Assembly (NCBI RefSeq): GCF_042677205.1
Contig: NZ_JBHTIU010000109.1
Location: 1 to 64,000 of the forward strand
Source: Paenibacillus_L residui
GTDB lineage: Bacteria; Bacillota; Bacilli; Paenibacillales; NBRC-103111
DNA: 64,000 bases
Reading direction: 5' to 3'
Made by a program: the position numbers and the translations under genes. Of this stretch, positions 8,783 to 17,391 are shown one piece after another (within the stretch, counting starts at the first letter, position 1; each line of letters starts with the position of its first letter). The notes beneath the pieces are model-generated. The model made no database searches. It had not been told where the DNA came from and saw only the letters and a list, made by a program, of their open reading frames with translations.

Positions 8783-9178
8783 TTACGATAGATTAAAAAA
8801 ACCGAGAGTCGAGCATTTCTTGGATTCGTCTGAGACGATTTCCTGCAAATCGATTTGAAGCAAATTGCACAGGGAAGCCGTGTAAAACAGATTCTTCCCC
8901 AGTTCTGCGCTAATAACCTCCAGACAATTTTCGCATAGCTGTCCTGCAATGTGAGTATCCAGAGTTTGACTGGCGTCCTTCAGAGACATCTCGGCCGAGT
9001 ATTGCTGTTTCTTGGCATTGACCTCAATGCACCCGCATTCGGTTACGGCCTTCACGACGGAGCGGTGCACTGCGGCGTTGGATTGCTGGCATTTAGATAA
9101 AACATCAAGCAAACTTCGGTGTCGGAGCAACAATTCGGAGACTTGTTCCTGGAACTGCTTCAAATCGAGCGAGTTCAT
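8783..9178 (-). CDS. Small Cys-rich protein of unknown function (possibly DUF1573-labelled)
   Basis: I do not know a function. The product is 131 aa, soluble and largely helical, starting MNSLDLKQFQEQVSELLLRH. Cysteines recur in CGCIEV, CENC and KKCSTLG, giving a CxC, a CxxC and single Cys that could bind metal or act in redox. It resembles a small conserved Paenibacillaceae protein that I believe is often labelled DUF1573; this is recollection. The ATG (complement 9176-9178) has GAGGTGG upstream; longer in-frame starts read through a promoter. It is the only minus-strand gene in the first 60 kb and has its own promoter and shared terminator. Confidence 0.8.
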   Translation of the reverse strand: MNSLDLKQFQEQVSELLLRHRSLLDVLSKCQQSNAAVHRSVVKAVTECGCIEVNAKKQQYSAEMSLKDASQTLDTHIAGQLCENCLEVISAELGKNLFYTASLCNLLQIDLQEIVSDESKKCSTLGFFNLS

Positions 9179-9214
9179 TCCATCCACCTCAATCAAGTTT
9201 AGTGTTTGGAAATC

Positions 9215-9244
9215 ATTATAGCTTATTGGAGGATTGGTTTTCAA
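9215..9244 (-). promoter_or_regulatory. Promoter of the minus-strand Cys-rich gene
   Basis: On the minus strand, TTGAAA (complement 9239-9244), 18 bases, TATAAT (complement 9215-9220). The -10 is perfect. It lies about 40 bases upstream of the chosen ATG, which supports that start. Confidence 0.75.
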
Positions 9245-9353
9245 TTTGAGAATAAGGGTGAGAGAACTCGAAAACCAAAGGTTTAGGGTGGAATGAATTG
9301 GAACATAATTACTACTAGAAAGAGAATTCATTATATTCGGAGGTGAAGCAGTA

Positions 9354-10442
9354 ATGAAATTATGGATAGGAATTGTGGCGGCAATCATCGGTGGTATTAT
9401 GGGATTCCAATGGAATCTGTACTTGGGTGAAGGCTCGCTTCCATGGTTGGAGTCCCTGACGGGTCAAGCACAGCTTAAAGGTCAGGTGTATTGGTTGGTA
9501 GGCTTGGGGGCAGCGGCCGGTTATATCTTGGCCGTACTGCTTAGATGGGGGGGAAGGAGGCTTCTTCAGCGAGAGGGTGAATCTCAGCAAATGCCCCTTA
9601 CCGAGCTGTTAACCGGCATTGCCGGAATGATCGTCGGGTTGATCATTGCCGTTCTGCTGTTCCCTGCCCTGAATCGAATGACCGCCGGTGGAGGAAGCGT
9701 TCTGCCGATCGCAGTCACATTGTTGCTGGGAATCGGCGGGTTTCGTTGGGGGAGTTCGCAGACTGAAGAGTTCGCCTCTCTATTTTCCAAGATACGTTCT
9801 AGTCAAGGCCCCGCTGCGGAAGAACAGGTGATGGAAGAACATAAAATTTTAGATACCAGTGTCATTATTGACGGAAGGATAGCGGACATTTGTAAAACCG
9901 GCTTTATTGAAGGAATTCTTGTCATTCCCGAATTCGTGCTGGAGGAACTGCAGCATATTGCCGATTCTTCCGACCTGCTGAAGAGGAATCGCGGGCGCAG
10001 GGGATTGGACATTTTGAACAAGATTCAGAAAGAGCTGGAAGTGAAAGTGCTTATTTATGAGGGGGACTTCGAGGATATTTCGGAGGTCGACAGCAAACTG
10101 GTCCGGCTGGCCAAGCTGCTGAGGGGGAAAGTGATTACAAATGACTTCAATCTGAACAAAGTATGCGAGCTCCAGGGTGTATCTGTCCTCAATATTAACG
10201 ATTTGGCTAATGCGGTTAAGCCTGTTGTGCTGCCGGGAGAAGAAATTATGATCCAAATCATCAAGGATGGCAAGGAATTCGGTCAAGGCGTCGCTTACCT
10301 GGATGACGGAACGATGATTGTTGTGGAAGGCGGCAGAGAATATATCGGAATGACGACGGAAGTGATGGTGACCAGCGTTCTGCAGACTTCTGCGGGGCGG
10401 ATGATCTTTGCGAAGCCAAAATTGTTGGAAAAAGCTCAATAA
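9354..10442 (+). CDS. yacL: Membrane-anchored PIN/TRAM-domain protein (YacL family)
   Basis: The 362-aa product has four likely membrane helices in the first 140 residues (after MKLWIG, and around 50-65, 80-105 and 115-130). A PIN nuclease-like domain follows (about 160-285), starting HKILDTSVIIDGRI with the conserved Asp residues of the metal site. A C-terminal TRAM RNA-binding domain (about 290-350) follows. The family is predicted to cut RNA at the membrane, but no substrate is known to me. The ATG has GGAGGTGAA upstream. It precedes ispD-ispF, as in B. subtilis. Confidence 0.93.
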   Translation: MKLWIGIVAAIIGGIMGFQWNLYLGEGSLPWLESLTGQAQLKGQVYWLVGLGAAAGYILAVLLRWGGRRLLQREGESQQMPLTELLTGIAGMIVGLIIAVLLFPALNRMTAGGGSVLPIAVTLLLGIGGFRWGSSQTEEFASLFSKIRSSQGPAAEEQVMEEHKILDTSVIIDGRIADICKTGFIEGILVIPEFVLEELQHIADSSDLLKRNRGRRGLDILNKIQKELEVKVLIYEGDFEDISEVDSKLVRLAKLLRGKVITNDFNLNKVCELQGVSVLNINDLANAVKPVVLPGEEIMIQIIKDGKEFGQGVAYLDDGTMIVVEGGREYIGMTTEVMVTSVLQTSAGRMIFAKPKLLEKAQ

Positions 10443-10453
10443 AGCGTTATGAT
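10425..10453 (+). promoter_or_regulatory. Candidate ispD promoter inside the end of yacL
   Basis: TTGGAA (10425-10430), 17 bases, TATGAT (10448-10453). The -35 overlaps the last codons of yacL. It would let ispD-ispF be expressed apart from yacL. Confidence 0.5.
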
Positions 10454-10482
10454 AGAGAGAAAAACAGGGCGCGGGGGAAGCT

Positions 10483-11187
10483 ATGGGCAAGCAAGGAGTC
10501 ATCATTGTCGCGGCAGGTACGGGTTCCCGAATGGGAACCGCCGAGAGCAAGCAATACTTGAAGCTGGGCGATAAACCGGTATTGGTTCATACGCTGCAGA
10601 CTTTTCAACAAATAGAAGAGATTGATTCAATCGTTCTTGTAGTTGGACAAGCCGACCTGGAAAGGTGTCGGGATTATGTCGACCATTACGGGGTGACTAA
10701 GGTCAAGCGGATCGTCACGGGGGGAACTGAACGGCAGCATTCGGTCCTCCGGGGGCTCCGCGCAATGCCCGAGGCGGTCGAGTGGGTGCTGGTGCATGAT
10801 GCGGTCCGCCCATTCGTGTCCCGGCAGGATATCCTGCGATGCCTGGCCAAAGCCAGGGAGACGGGAGCCGCTGTTCTGGCTGTTCCGGTGAAGGATACGA
10901 TCAAAGTGGTCGGAGCGGACGGAGCGATAGAATCGACGCCGGATCGGCGAAGCTTGTGGGCGATTCAGACCCCGCAAGCTTTTCGTCTGTCTGCACTGAT
11001 TCAGGCTCATGAGCAGGCCGCCGCCGCCGGTTTCGTCGGCACGGACGACGCCATGTTAATGGAGCGGGCGGGGCATTCCGTACATGTAGTGGAAGGCAGC
11101 TATACCAATATTAAAATTACGACACCCGAAGATATGGGGTGGGCGGAATGGTTCATACAATCGGGAAGAGGGGAGATGCAATCATGA
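10483..11187 (+). CDS. ispD: 2-C-methyl-D-erythritol 4-phosphate cytidylyltransferase
   Basis: IspD transfers CMP from CTP to MEP, step 3 of the MEP pathway to isopentenyl diphosphate, in the cytosol. The product is 234 aa. The N-terminal nucleotide-binding loop is AAGTGSRMG (10-18) followed by the conserved K of SKQY. VHDAVRPF near residue 105 holds the metal-site Asp. Length is normal. The ATG has a GGGGGAAG ribosome site. The stop overlaps the ispF start (ATGA), so the two successive pathway steps are translationally coupled. Confidence 0.97.
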   Translation: MGKQGVIIVAAGTGSRMGTAESKQYLKLGDKPVLVHTLQTFQQIEEIDSIVLVVGQADLERCRDYVDHYGVTKVKRIVTGGTERQHSVLRGLRAMPEAVEWVLVHDAVRPFVSRQDILRCLAKARETGAAVLAVPVKDTIKVVGADGAIESTPDRRSLWAIQTPQAFRLSALIQAHEQAAAAGFVGTDDAMLMERAGHSVHVVEGSYTNIKITTPEDMGWAEWFIQSGRGEMQS

Positions 11188-11666
11188 TTCGGGTTGGACA
11201 TGGCTTCGACGTTCATCAGCTGGTCGCCGGACGCAAATGCATTATTGGGGGAGTAGACATTCCATATGAGAAAGGGCTGCTGGGGCATTCAGACGCGGAT
11301 GTGCTGCTTCACGCCATTACCGACGCGGTCCTCGGGGCACTGGCGTTAGGCGATATTGGCAGGCACTTTCCGGACACGGATGAGGCCTACAAGGATGCGG
11401 ACAGCTTGAAGCTGCTGAAGGATGTCTGGGCACTAGTGAAGGAGAGAGGCTATAGACTCGGCAACGTGGACGCCACATTGATCGCTCAGAAGCCCAAGAT
11501 GGCACCTTATATTCCGCAGATGGTCAAGATTATTGCCGAGGCGCTGGAAGCGGATGAGGAACAGGTTAATGTCAAAGCCACTACGACCGAGCAGCTTGGC
11601 TTCACCGGAAGAGGGGAAGGAATAGCTGCACAATCTGTTGTTTGCCTGGTTAAAGATATGCTATGA
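11184..11666 (+). CDS. ispF: 2-C-methyl-D-erythritol 2,4-cyclodiphosphate synthase
   Basis: IspF cyclises CDP-ME 2-phosphate to ME-cPP and releases CMP (MEP pathway). It acts as a zinc-dependent trimer. The 160-aa product begins MIRVGHGFDVHQL with the metal ligands D9 and H11 of the GxDxH-type motif; HSDADVLLHA gives further metal ligands and TTTEQLGFTGRGEG closes the active site. I chose the ATG at 11184, which overlaps the ispD stop by four bases; an in-frame GTG/ATG further up lies inside ispD. Confidence 0.97.
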   Translation: MIRVGHGFDVHQLVAGRKCIIGGVDIPYEKGLLGHSDADVLLHAITDAVLGALALGDIGRHFPDTDEAYKDADSLKLLKDVWALVKERGYRLGNVDATLIAQKPKMAPYIPQMVKIIAEALEADEEQVNVKATTTEQLGFTGRGEGIAAQSVVCLVKDML

Positions 11667-11667
11667 T
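11638..11667 (+). promoter_or_regulatory. Possible gltX promoter at the end of ispF
   Basis: TTGTTT (11638-11643), 18 bases, TATGAT (11662-11667). The -10 overlaps the ispF stop. It is weak at -35 but is the only candidate upstream of gltX. Confidence 0.35.
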
Positions 11668-11715
11668 AGCTCATAAATATTTTATGTTCTGATTCGATGA
11701 GAGGGGTTAACTTCA

Positions 11716-13173
11716 ATGTCTGCTAATGTTCGTGTTCGCTATGCGCCTAGCCCGACCGGTCATCTGCACATCGGCGGCGCCAGAACCGCTTTATTCAATT
11801 ATCTATACGCCCGCAGCAAGCAAGGACGGTTCATTATCCGGTTCGAGGATACGGACCAGACCCGGCATATCGAGTCCGGGGTGGAGAACCAGTTGAATGG
11901 TCTGCGCTGGCTTGGTATGGACTGGGATGAGAGCGTCGATCTCGGGGGCGATTACGGGCCTTACCGGCAGATGGAGCGTCTGCCGCTGTATCGTCCTTAT
12001 ATCGACCAATTGCTGGCGGATAAGAAGATTTATCACTGTTACTGCACTGAGGAGGAGCTGGAGCAGGAGCGGGCTGCCCAGGAGGCCCGCGGTGAGATGC
12101 CGCGATACTCGGGCAAATGCCGCCATCTGACCGAAGAACAGGCCGAGAAATATCGTGCGGAAGGCAGGAAGCCTACCCTTCGTTTCCGGGTTCCGGAGAA
12201 TGAAGTCATCCGCTTCGAAGATGAAGTGCGCGGAACGGTCGAATTCGAGACCAACGGGATCGGCGACTTCATCATTGTTCGTCCTGACGGAATTCCGATG
12301 TATAACTTTGCCGTAGTGCTTGATGATCACTTAATGAACATTACTCATGTCATTCGCGGCGAAGAGCATCTGTCCAATACACCGCGCCAAATCATGCTCT
12401 ACAGAGCATTGGGATGGGAGCCGCCGAGCTTCGCCCATCTTGCGCTCATCCTGAATCAGGACCGCAAGAAGATGAGCAAGCGCGACGAATCGATCATTCA
12501 GTTTATCGAGCAATATAGAGATTTGGGCTATTTGCCGGAGGCAGTCGTTAATTTCATCACCCTGCTCGGCTGGTCCCCAGGCGGCGAAGAGGAGATTTTC
12601 TCCATGGAGCAGTTGATTGAACAGTTCAGCCTGGACCGAATCTCCAAGAGTCCGGCCGTCTTCGATATGGATAAATTAAACTGGATGAACAATCATTATT
12701 TCAAAAAAGCCGACAAAGAGCGGATTGTCGAACTGACGCTGCCGCACCTTCAGAAAGCCGGCAAGCTGCCCGAGACGTTGAACGATTCGGAGAAGGAGTG
12801 GGCCTCTCAGCTCATCGGCCTGTATCAGGAGCAGATGAGATATGCTGCAGAGATTGTAGAACTGTCCGATCTGTTCTTCCGGGAGCATCTGGAATATGAG
12901 GGCGAGGCTAAAGAATTGCTTGCGGAGGAGCATGTGCCTGTCGTTTTGGCCGGCTTCGCTGAACAGGTAAGAAATGCCGAGGAATTCTCTCCGGATTCCG
13001 TTAAAGCCATGCTGAAACAGGTGCAGAAGGAGACAGGCTACAAAGGGAAACAGCTATTTATGTCGATTCGTGTCGCCCTGACCGGACAGATGCACGGGCC
13101 GGATCTGAATCAAACCATCTACTTAATTGGACGGGATAAGGTCTTGGACCGATTGCAGAAGCTATTGTCGTAA
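11716..13173 (+). CDS. gltX: Glutamyl-tRNA synthetase
   Basis: GltX charges tRNA-Glu and, in most Firmicutes that lack GlnRS, also tRNA-Gln, which GatCAB then amidates. The 485-aa class I enzyme has the HIGH-type motif HIGGA (about 17-21) in the Rossmann fold and the KMSKR motif (KKMSKRDES, about 252-260). The C-terminal anticodon-binding cage follows from about 320. The insert has CYC and a CRH stretch but no full zinc cluster that I can confirm. The ATG has GAGAGGGG upstream. It precedes the T-box-controlled cysE-cysS run, as in B. subtilis. Confidence 0.97.
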   Translation: MSANVRVRYAPSPTGHLHIGGARTALFNYLYARSKQGRFIIRFEDTDQTRHIESGVENQLNGLRWLGMDWDESVDLGGDYGPYRQMERLPLYRPYIDQLLADKKIYHCYCTEEELEQERAAQEARGEMPRYSGKCRHLTEEQAEKYRAEGRKPTLRFRVPENEVIRFEDEVRGTVEFETNGIGDFIIVRPDGIPMYNFAVVLDDHLMNITHVIRGEEHLSNTPRQIMLYRALGWEPPSFAHLALILNQDRKKMSKRDESIIQFIEQYRDLGYLPEAVVNFITLLGWSPGGEEEIFSMEQLIEQFSLDRISKSPAVFDMDKLNWMNNHYFKKADKERIVELTLPHLQKAGKLPETLNDSEKEWASQLIGLYQEQMRYAAEIVELSDLFFREHLEYEGEAKELLAEEHVPVVLAGFAEQVRNAEEFSPDSVKAMLKQVQKETGYKGKQLFMSIRVALTGQMHGPDLNQTIYLIGRDKVLDRLQKLLS

Positions 13174-13194
13174 TTCGGAACCTTTTGATATACT
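13165..13194 (+). promoter_or_regulatory. Promoter of the cysE-cysS T-box transcript
   Basis: TTGTCG (13165-13170), 18 bases, TATACT (13189-13194) with an extended -10 TG at 13186-13187. It starts inside the last codons of gltX and lies just ahead of the T-box leader. Confidence 0.6.
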
Positions 13195-13211
13195 GAACTA
13201 TAGTTTATATG

Positions 13212-13507
13212 AGTGAATGTGTTGATCAGGAGAGTACATTTGGAATGGGATTGCCAGAGAGGACATCCGGTGCCCGTAGAGGGCCGGCTGTAAGATGTCC
13301 ATCCCTTCCCTATGGAAATGCGCCTGTGAACAGCACCATTGAGCTGCCTTTGGCGCAGGGTAGATGGTGCCGGGTGGTGCCCGATACCAAACCGGAAAGA
13401 TGGGTCCTAAGCCGGAAGCCGTACGATGGCCGGCGTCAATGGGCCCAAGCAGAGTGGAACCGCGTGATCTTACGCCTCTGCAGCCTTGGCGCTGCAGAGT
13501 TTTTTTG
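13212..13507 (+). ncRNA. T-box leader, cysteine type, upstream of cysE-cysS
   Basis: A long leader fills the gltX-cysE gap. Stem I features are visible: AGAGAG (13256-13261), a long helix GGACATC/GATGTCC (13261-13267 and 13294-13300), and a candidate specifier UGC (13319-13321) in the context GAAATGCGCC. The antiterminator T-box sequence AGAGTGGAACCGCG (13451-13464) follows. The terminator is CTCTGCAGC/GCTGCAGAG (13476-13500) with T to 13507. Uncharged tRNA-Cys should pair with the specifier and T-box and allow readthrough. The specifier assignment is inference, supported by the cysE and cysS genes it controls. Confidence 0.9.
13476..13507 (+). terminator. T-box regulated terminator
   Basis: CTCTGCAGC (13476-13484) pairs perfectly with GCTGCAGAG (13491-13499), followed by T 13500-13507. 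The 5' arm competes with pairing of the T-box antiterminator. Confidence 0.9.
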
Positions 13508-13565
13508 TTTCATGGGGGATTGCGGCGACATTATTATTGTCGAATTGAGGAAGAAGGTGACTCCT

Positions 13566-14213
13566 TTGTTTCGTACGATCCGCTCGGATATTCAAGCGGT
13601 ATTCGATAACGACCCGGCTGCGCGCAGTGTGTTGGAAGTGGTGCTGACCTATTCCGGCCTTCACGCCGTCTGGTTTCATAGAATAGCCCATTGGTTTTAT
13701 AGGCGGAAATGGTTTATGCTGGCCCGGATGATCTCTCAATTTTCTAGATTTATGACCGGGATCGAGATCCACCCCGGGGCGAAAATTGGCCGGCGCTTGT
13801 TTATCGACCATGGAATGGGGGTTGTCATCGGGGAAACCTGTGAGATAGGGGACGATGTTATCCTTTATCAGGGAGTCACCCTTGGAGGAACAGGCAAGGA
13901 AAAAGGAAAGCGTCATCCGACCATCGGCAATCATGTTGTCGTCTCTTCCGGAGCCAAGGTTCTCGGCTCTTTTACGGTCGGCGACTACTCGATCATCGGT
14001 GCGAATGCCGTTGTGCTGTCCGAAGTGCCCCCGAATTGTACGGTAGTCGGAATTCCGGGCAAGGTCGTCAAGCGCGACGGAGTGCGTGTCAACCGGCTGG
14101 ATCACGGCAATCTCCCTGATCCGGTGATCGATACCTGCAAGCAGCTGCAGCGGCAAATTGAGGAGCTGCGGGAACAATTGGAAGAACAGAAGAGAATGAA
14201 TGGAGGAGCCTGA
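13566..14213 (+). CDS. cysE: Serine O-acetyltransferase
   Basis: CysE acetylates L-serine with acetyl-CoA to O-acetylserine, the carbon skeleton for cysteine. The 215-aa product has an N-terminal helical part and a left-handed beta-helix of hexapeptide repeats (about 65-170). It contains the catalytic HPGA and DHGMGVVIGE segments and a GKEKGKRHP substrate loop. I chose TTG 13566 (reads MFRTIRSD), 6 bases after AAGGTGA. Longer in-frame reading would run through the T-box terminator and is not credible. The C-terminus is a charged coiled-coil-like tail. It lies 2 bases before cysS, in one operon. Confidence 0.95.
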   Translation: MFRTIRSDIQAVFDNDPAARSVLEVVLTYSGLHAVWFHRIAHWFYRRKWFMLARMISQFSRFMTGIEIHPGAKIGRRLFIDHGMGVVIGETCEIGDDVILYQGVTLGGTGKEKGKRHPTIGNHVVVSSGAKVLGSFTVGDYSIIGANAVVLSEVPPNCTVVGIPGKVVKRDGVRVNRLDHGNLPDPVIDTCKQLQRQIEELREQLEEQKRMNGGA

Positions 14214-14215
14214 CA

Positions 14216-15610
14216 ATGGGATTGAAAATCTATAATACATTGACCAGAGCGAAGGAAACTTTCGTTCCGTTGAGCCCCGGCAAAGTGACAATGTATGTTT
14301 GCGGTCCGACGGTGTATGATTATATCCATATAGGCAATGCCCGCCCGCTGATCGTATTCGACACCGTTCGACGATATTTGGCTTATCTTGGATACGATGT
14401 TCAGTATGTCAGCAATTTTACCGATGTTGACGATAAACTGATCCGTAGAGCGGCAGAAACCGGCTCCACCGTACCGGAAGTGGCGGATAAATTTATAGAA
14501 GCCTTCATCGAGGATGCGAAAGCTCTAGGAGTGGAAGAAGCGCTGCACCCGCGAGTGACCGAAAACATTCCGGAAATTATCTCCTTTATTTCCGAGTTGG
14601 TAGAGCAGGGCTTCGCTTATGAGAGCGGGGGAGATGTTTATTTCCGCGTACACCGTTTCCCGGAATACGGAAAAGTGTCTCACCAGAATATCGAGGAGCT
14701 GCAATCCGGTATTCGGGTGGAAGTGGATGAGAGGAAGGAAGACCCTAAAGATTTCGTGTTATGGAAGCAGGCCAAGCCTGGCGAGATTTCCTGGCCCAGC
14801 CCTTGGGGCGACGGGCGTCCGGGATGGCATATCGAATGCTCCGCCATGGCCAGAAAATATTTGGGGGAAACGATCGACATCCATGGAGGCGGTCAGGACC
14901 TGCAGTTTCCGCATCATGAATGCGAGGTGGCCCAATCCGAGGCACTTCACGGCAAGCCCCTTGCCAACTATTGGATGCATAATGGCTACTTGAACATCAA
15001 TAATGAGAAAATGTCGAAATCACTCGGCAACGGCCTGAATGTTCGGGAAATTTTGCAAACTGTCCGGCCGCAGGTGATCCGCTTCTTCATGCTGGCCACG
15101 CATTACCGCCACCCGTTGAATTACAGCGAGGACACTATTCGGCAGGCTGCCGCAGGGTTGGAGCGGATTGAAAATTGCCTGGCTAATCTCGACTACCGTC
15201 TTAAGGATGCCTCGGAGGGAGAGGTTGACGAAACGATAGCCGAGGCGGTCAAGAAGGCACATGCCGATTTTGTCGAGAAGATGAATGACGATTTCAATAC
15301 GGCAGACGCTATAACCGTTATGTTCGACCTTGTTACGGAGACAAACCGGTATCTTCAGAAGGAACAAGTAACTCTAGCATCTCTGGAGCTGGTCAAGCAG
15401 CGGTTTGCAGAGATGAATCAAATCCTCGGGATCGTTCAAGAAAGGCAGGAAGAACTGCTGGATGAGGAAATCGAGCAGCTTATTCAAGAGCGGACGGAAG
15501 CGAGAGCGGCGAAAAATTGGTCCCGGGCCGATGAAATTCGGGATTTGCTGACGGAGAAGGGCATCATTCTCGAGGATACACCTCAAGGAATTCGCTGGCG
15601 CCGGAAATGA
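14216..15610 (+). CDS. cysS: Cysteinyl-tRNA synthetase
   Basis: CysS charges tRNA-Cys. The 464-aa class I enzyme has the zinc-ligand C28 in VCGPTVYD, the HIGH-type motif HIGNAR (38-43), the KMSKS loop (EKMSKSLGNG, about 264-273) and the zinc-binding WHIECSAM and HHECEVAQ segments. All are intact. The ATG has GGAGGAG upstream, inside the end of cysE. The T-box in front links its expression to tRNA-Cys charging. It overlaps mrnC by four bases. Confidence 0.97.
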   Translation: MGLKIYNTLTRAKETFVPLSPGKVTMYVCGPTVYDYIHIGNARPLIVFDTVRRYLAYLGYDVQYVSNFTDVDDKLIRRAAETGSTVPEVADKFIEAFIEDAKALGVEEALHPRVTENIPEIISFISELVEQGFAYESGGDVYFRVHRFPEYGKVSHQNIEELQSGIRVEVDERKEDPKDFVLWKQAKPGEISWPSPWGDGRPGWHIECSAMARKYLGETIDIHGGGQDLQFPHHECEVAQSEALHGKPLANYWMHNGYLNINNEKMSKSLGNGLNVREILQTVRPQVIRFFMLATHYRHPLNYSEDTIRQAAAGLERIENCLANLDYRLKDASEGEVDETIAEAVKKAHADFVEKMNDDFNTADAITVMFDLVTETNRYLQKEQVTLASLELVKQRFAEMNQILGIVQERQEELLDEEIEQLIQERTEARAAKNWSRADEIRDLLTEKGIILEDTPQGIRWRRK

Positions 15611-16077
15611 GTGATTCTATGACCAAACATTCATTGTTCCAATACCCCGGGGGGGCCGATCCCAAACTGATGAACCCGCTGGTTCTGGCGTATATCGGTG
15701 ACGCCGTCTATGAGCTGGCGGTTCGTCAGCATCTTGCATCACGCGCCAATTTCCGCCCGAATCAGCTTCATAAGCAGGCGACCCGATATGTGTCGGCGAA
15801 GGCCCAAGCTCTGGCGCTGGAGCGATGGCAGCCTGTGCTGACGGAGGAAGAAGCCGATGTCGTCCGCCGGGGACGCAATGCGAAATCGGGCACGTCCCCC
15901 AAAAATACGGATATTCTTGTCTATCGTCACAGTACGGCGCTGGAATGTCTCGTTGGATACTTATATTGTCTTGGCAGAGAGGACAGGCTCTCTCAGCTCA
16001 TTAATCTAAGCTTGGGCATGGAGGGCGGCGAGTCCCCTTCGACAGACGAGCTGCAGCATGACAGAAGGAGGGATTAG
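15607..16077 (+). CDS. mrnC: Mini-ribonuclease III
   Basis: MrnC matures the ends of 23S rRNA by cutting double-stranded RNA; it is an RNase III catalytic domain without the dsRNA-binding domain. The 156-aa product has the catalytic helix YIGDAVYELAVR (about 30-41) and the second acidic region near LECLVGYLY (about 116-124). Start ATG overlaps the cysS stop (ATGA). The cysS-mrnC-rlmB order groups translation and ribosome maturation functions, as in B. subtilis. Confidence 0.95.
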   Translation: MSDSMTKHSLFQYPGGADPKLMNPLVLAYIGDAVYELAVRQHLASRANFRPNQLHKQATRYVSAKAQALALERWQPVLTEEEADVVRRGRNAKSGTSPKNTDILVYRHSTALECLVGYLYCLGREDRLSQLINLSLGMEGGESPSTDELQHDRRRD

Positions 16078-16078
16078 C

Positions 16079-16828
16079 TTGGAGGAATATATTGCGGGGA
16101 AGCACTCGGTGCTGGAGGCGATCCGTTCCGGCCGGACCATTCATAAAATATGGATTGCCGACAATGCCCAGAAGCACTACGTACAACCGATAATGGCGGA
16201 AGCCAAGGCCAATGGCATACTCGTGCAAACCGCCGCCAGGCGCAAGCTGGATCAATTGGTACCTAACGTGCAGAATCAGGGGGTTGTTGCACAGATTGCG
16301 GCGTATGACTATGCCAGTGTGGATGATATCTTGGACCTTGCGGCACGCAAGGGGCAGGCGCCATTGATCGTTATTCTGGACGAAATTGAAGATCCGCATA
16401 ATTTGGGAGCCATCCTGAGAACGGCGGATTGTACCGGTGTGCATGGGATCATCATCCCCAAGCGCCGGGCCGTCGGACTGACCGCCACGGTGTCCAAAAT
16501 ATCGGCGGGGGCCGTTGAATATGTTCCGGTCGCCAAAGTGACCAACCTGGTCCAGACGATCGAAGAGTTAAAAGAGCGGGGAGTCTGGGTCGCCGGTGCG
16601 GACGGCTCCGCGGAACAGACGGTGTTCGAGGCGGATTTGACCATGCCGCTGGCCATCGTCATTGGGAATGAGAGCAAAGGGATTGGAAGGTTGGTAAGAG
16701 AACATTGCGACTTTCTGATCAAACTGCCGATGTTGGGCAGTATCTCTTCCTTGAACGCTTCGGTAGCGGCTTCCGTGCTCATGTACGAAGCGCTGCGTCA
16801 GAGAATCGGCCAATTATCCTCCGGTTGA
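16079..16828 (+). CDS. rlmB: 23S rRNA (guanosine-2'-O-)-methyltransferase RlmB (TrmH family)
   Basis: This SPOUT methyltransferase methylates the 2'-O of G2251 (E. coli numbering) in the P-loop of 23S rRNA. The 249-aa product has an N-terminal L30e-like substrate-binding domain (about 1-75) and the knotted SPOUT domain with EDPHNLGAILRTA, IVIGNESKGI and LPMLGSISSLNASVA (motifs 1-3). I chose TTG 16079 because AGAAGGAGGG lies 6 bases upstream; ATG 16058 lies inside mrnC without a ribosome site. A different TrmH-family target cannot be excluded. Confidence 0.92.
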   Translation: MEEYIAGKHSVLEAIRSGRTIHKIWIADNAQKHYVQPIMAEAKANGILVQTAARRKLDQLVPNVQNQGVVAQIAAYDYASVDDILDLAARKGQAPLIVILDEIEDPHNLGAILRTADCTGVHGIIIPKRRAVGLTATVSKISAGAVEYVPVAKVTNLVQTIEELKERGVWVAGADGSAEQTVFEADLTMPLAIVIGNESKGIGRLVREHCDFLIKLPMLGSISSLNASVAASVLMYEALRQRIGQLSSG

Positions 16829-16832
16829 CGCT

Positions 16833-17348
16833 ATGAACGAATACTTGATTGTAGACGGATATAATATTATCGGGGCCTGGCCCGAGCTGCAGAAGCTGAA
16901 AGACATTCAATTGGTGGAGGCTCGCGACCGTCTGATTGATATTCTGGCCGATTACCAGGCTTATTCGGGAATCCGGGTATATATCGTTTTTGACGCCCAT
17001 CGGGTTCCCGGCCTGGCGGTGAAGACCGAACAGAGACGGCTGAAAATCTTCTATACGAAAGAAAAAGAGACCGCTGATGAGCTGATCGAAAGGCTGGTCA
17101 ACGACCTGATAGGGAGAAGAAACAGGATTTATGTTGCCACCTCGGATATGGTGGAGCAGCATGTTATTTTCGGCAAAGGGGCGCTAAGAATTTCCGCCAG
17201 GGAGCTGCTGGTGAAGGTCAGACAGAGCCAGCAGGACATCGGCCGGGAGCTGGAGAAGACGGAGCGGGGCAAGCGGAATTCCTTCGATGCGGTCCTGACT
17301 CCTGAGATGAAACAGCTGTTCGAAAAATGGAGGAGAGGGGATTCTTAG
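16833..17348 (+). CDS. rae1: NYN-domain endoribonuclease Rae1 (YacP)
   Basis: Rae1 enters the ribosomal A site and cuts translated mRNA in a frame-dependent manner in B. subtilis. The 171-aa product is a PIN-like NYN fold starting YLIVDGYNIIGAWPEL with the catalytic Asp D8; further acidic residues lie in VFDAHRV and the ATSDMVEQ segment. A basic, helical C-terminus follows. The ATG sits 4 bases after rlmB; its ribosome site is weak (CTCCGGTTG), so translation is probably coupled. Family function is known; its targets here are not. Confidence 0.92.
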   Translation: MNEYLIVDGYNIIGAWPELQKLKDIQLVEARDRLIDILADYQAYSGIRVYIVFDAHRVPGLAVKTEQRRLKIFYTKEKETADELIERLVNDLIGRRNRIYVATSDMVEQHVIFGKGALRISARELLVKVRQSQQDIGRELEKTERGKRNSFDAVLTPEMKQLFEKWRRGDS

Positions 17349-17391
17349 CGCGTCATCCCCGGGAAAAGTCCATAATAACGGCTTTTTCTCA

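Noticed and set aside
13209..13565. An N-terminal extension of cysE reading through the T-box
   Set aside because: It would translate the T-box and its terminator. The TTG at 13566 has a proper ribosome site and matches the family start.
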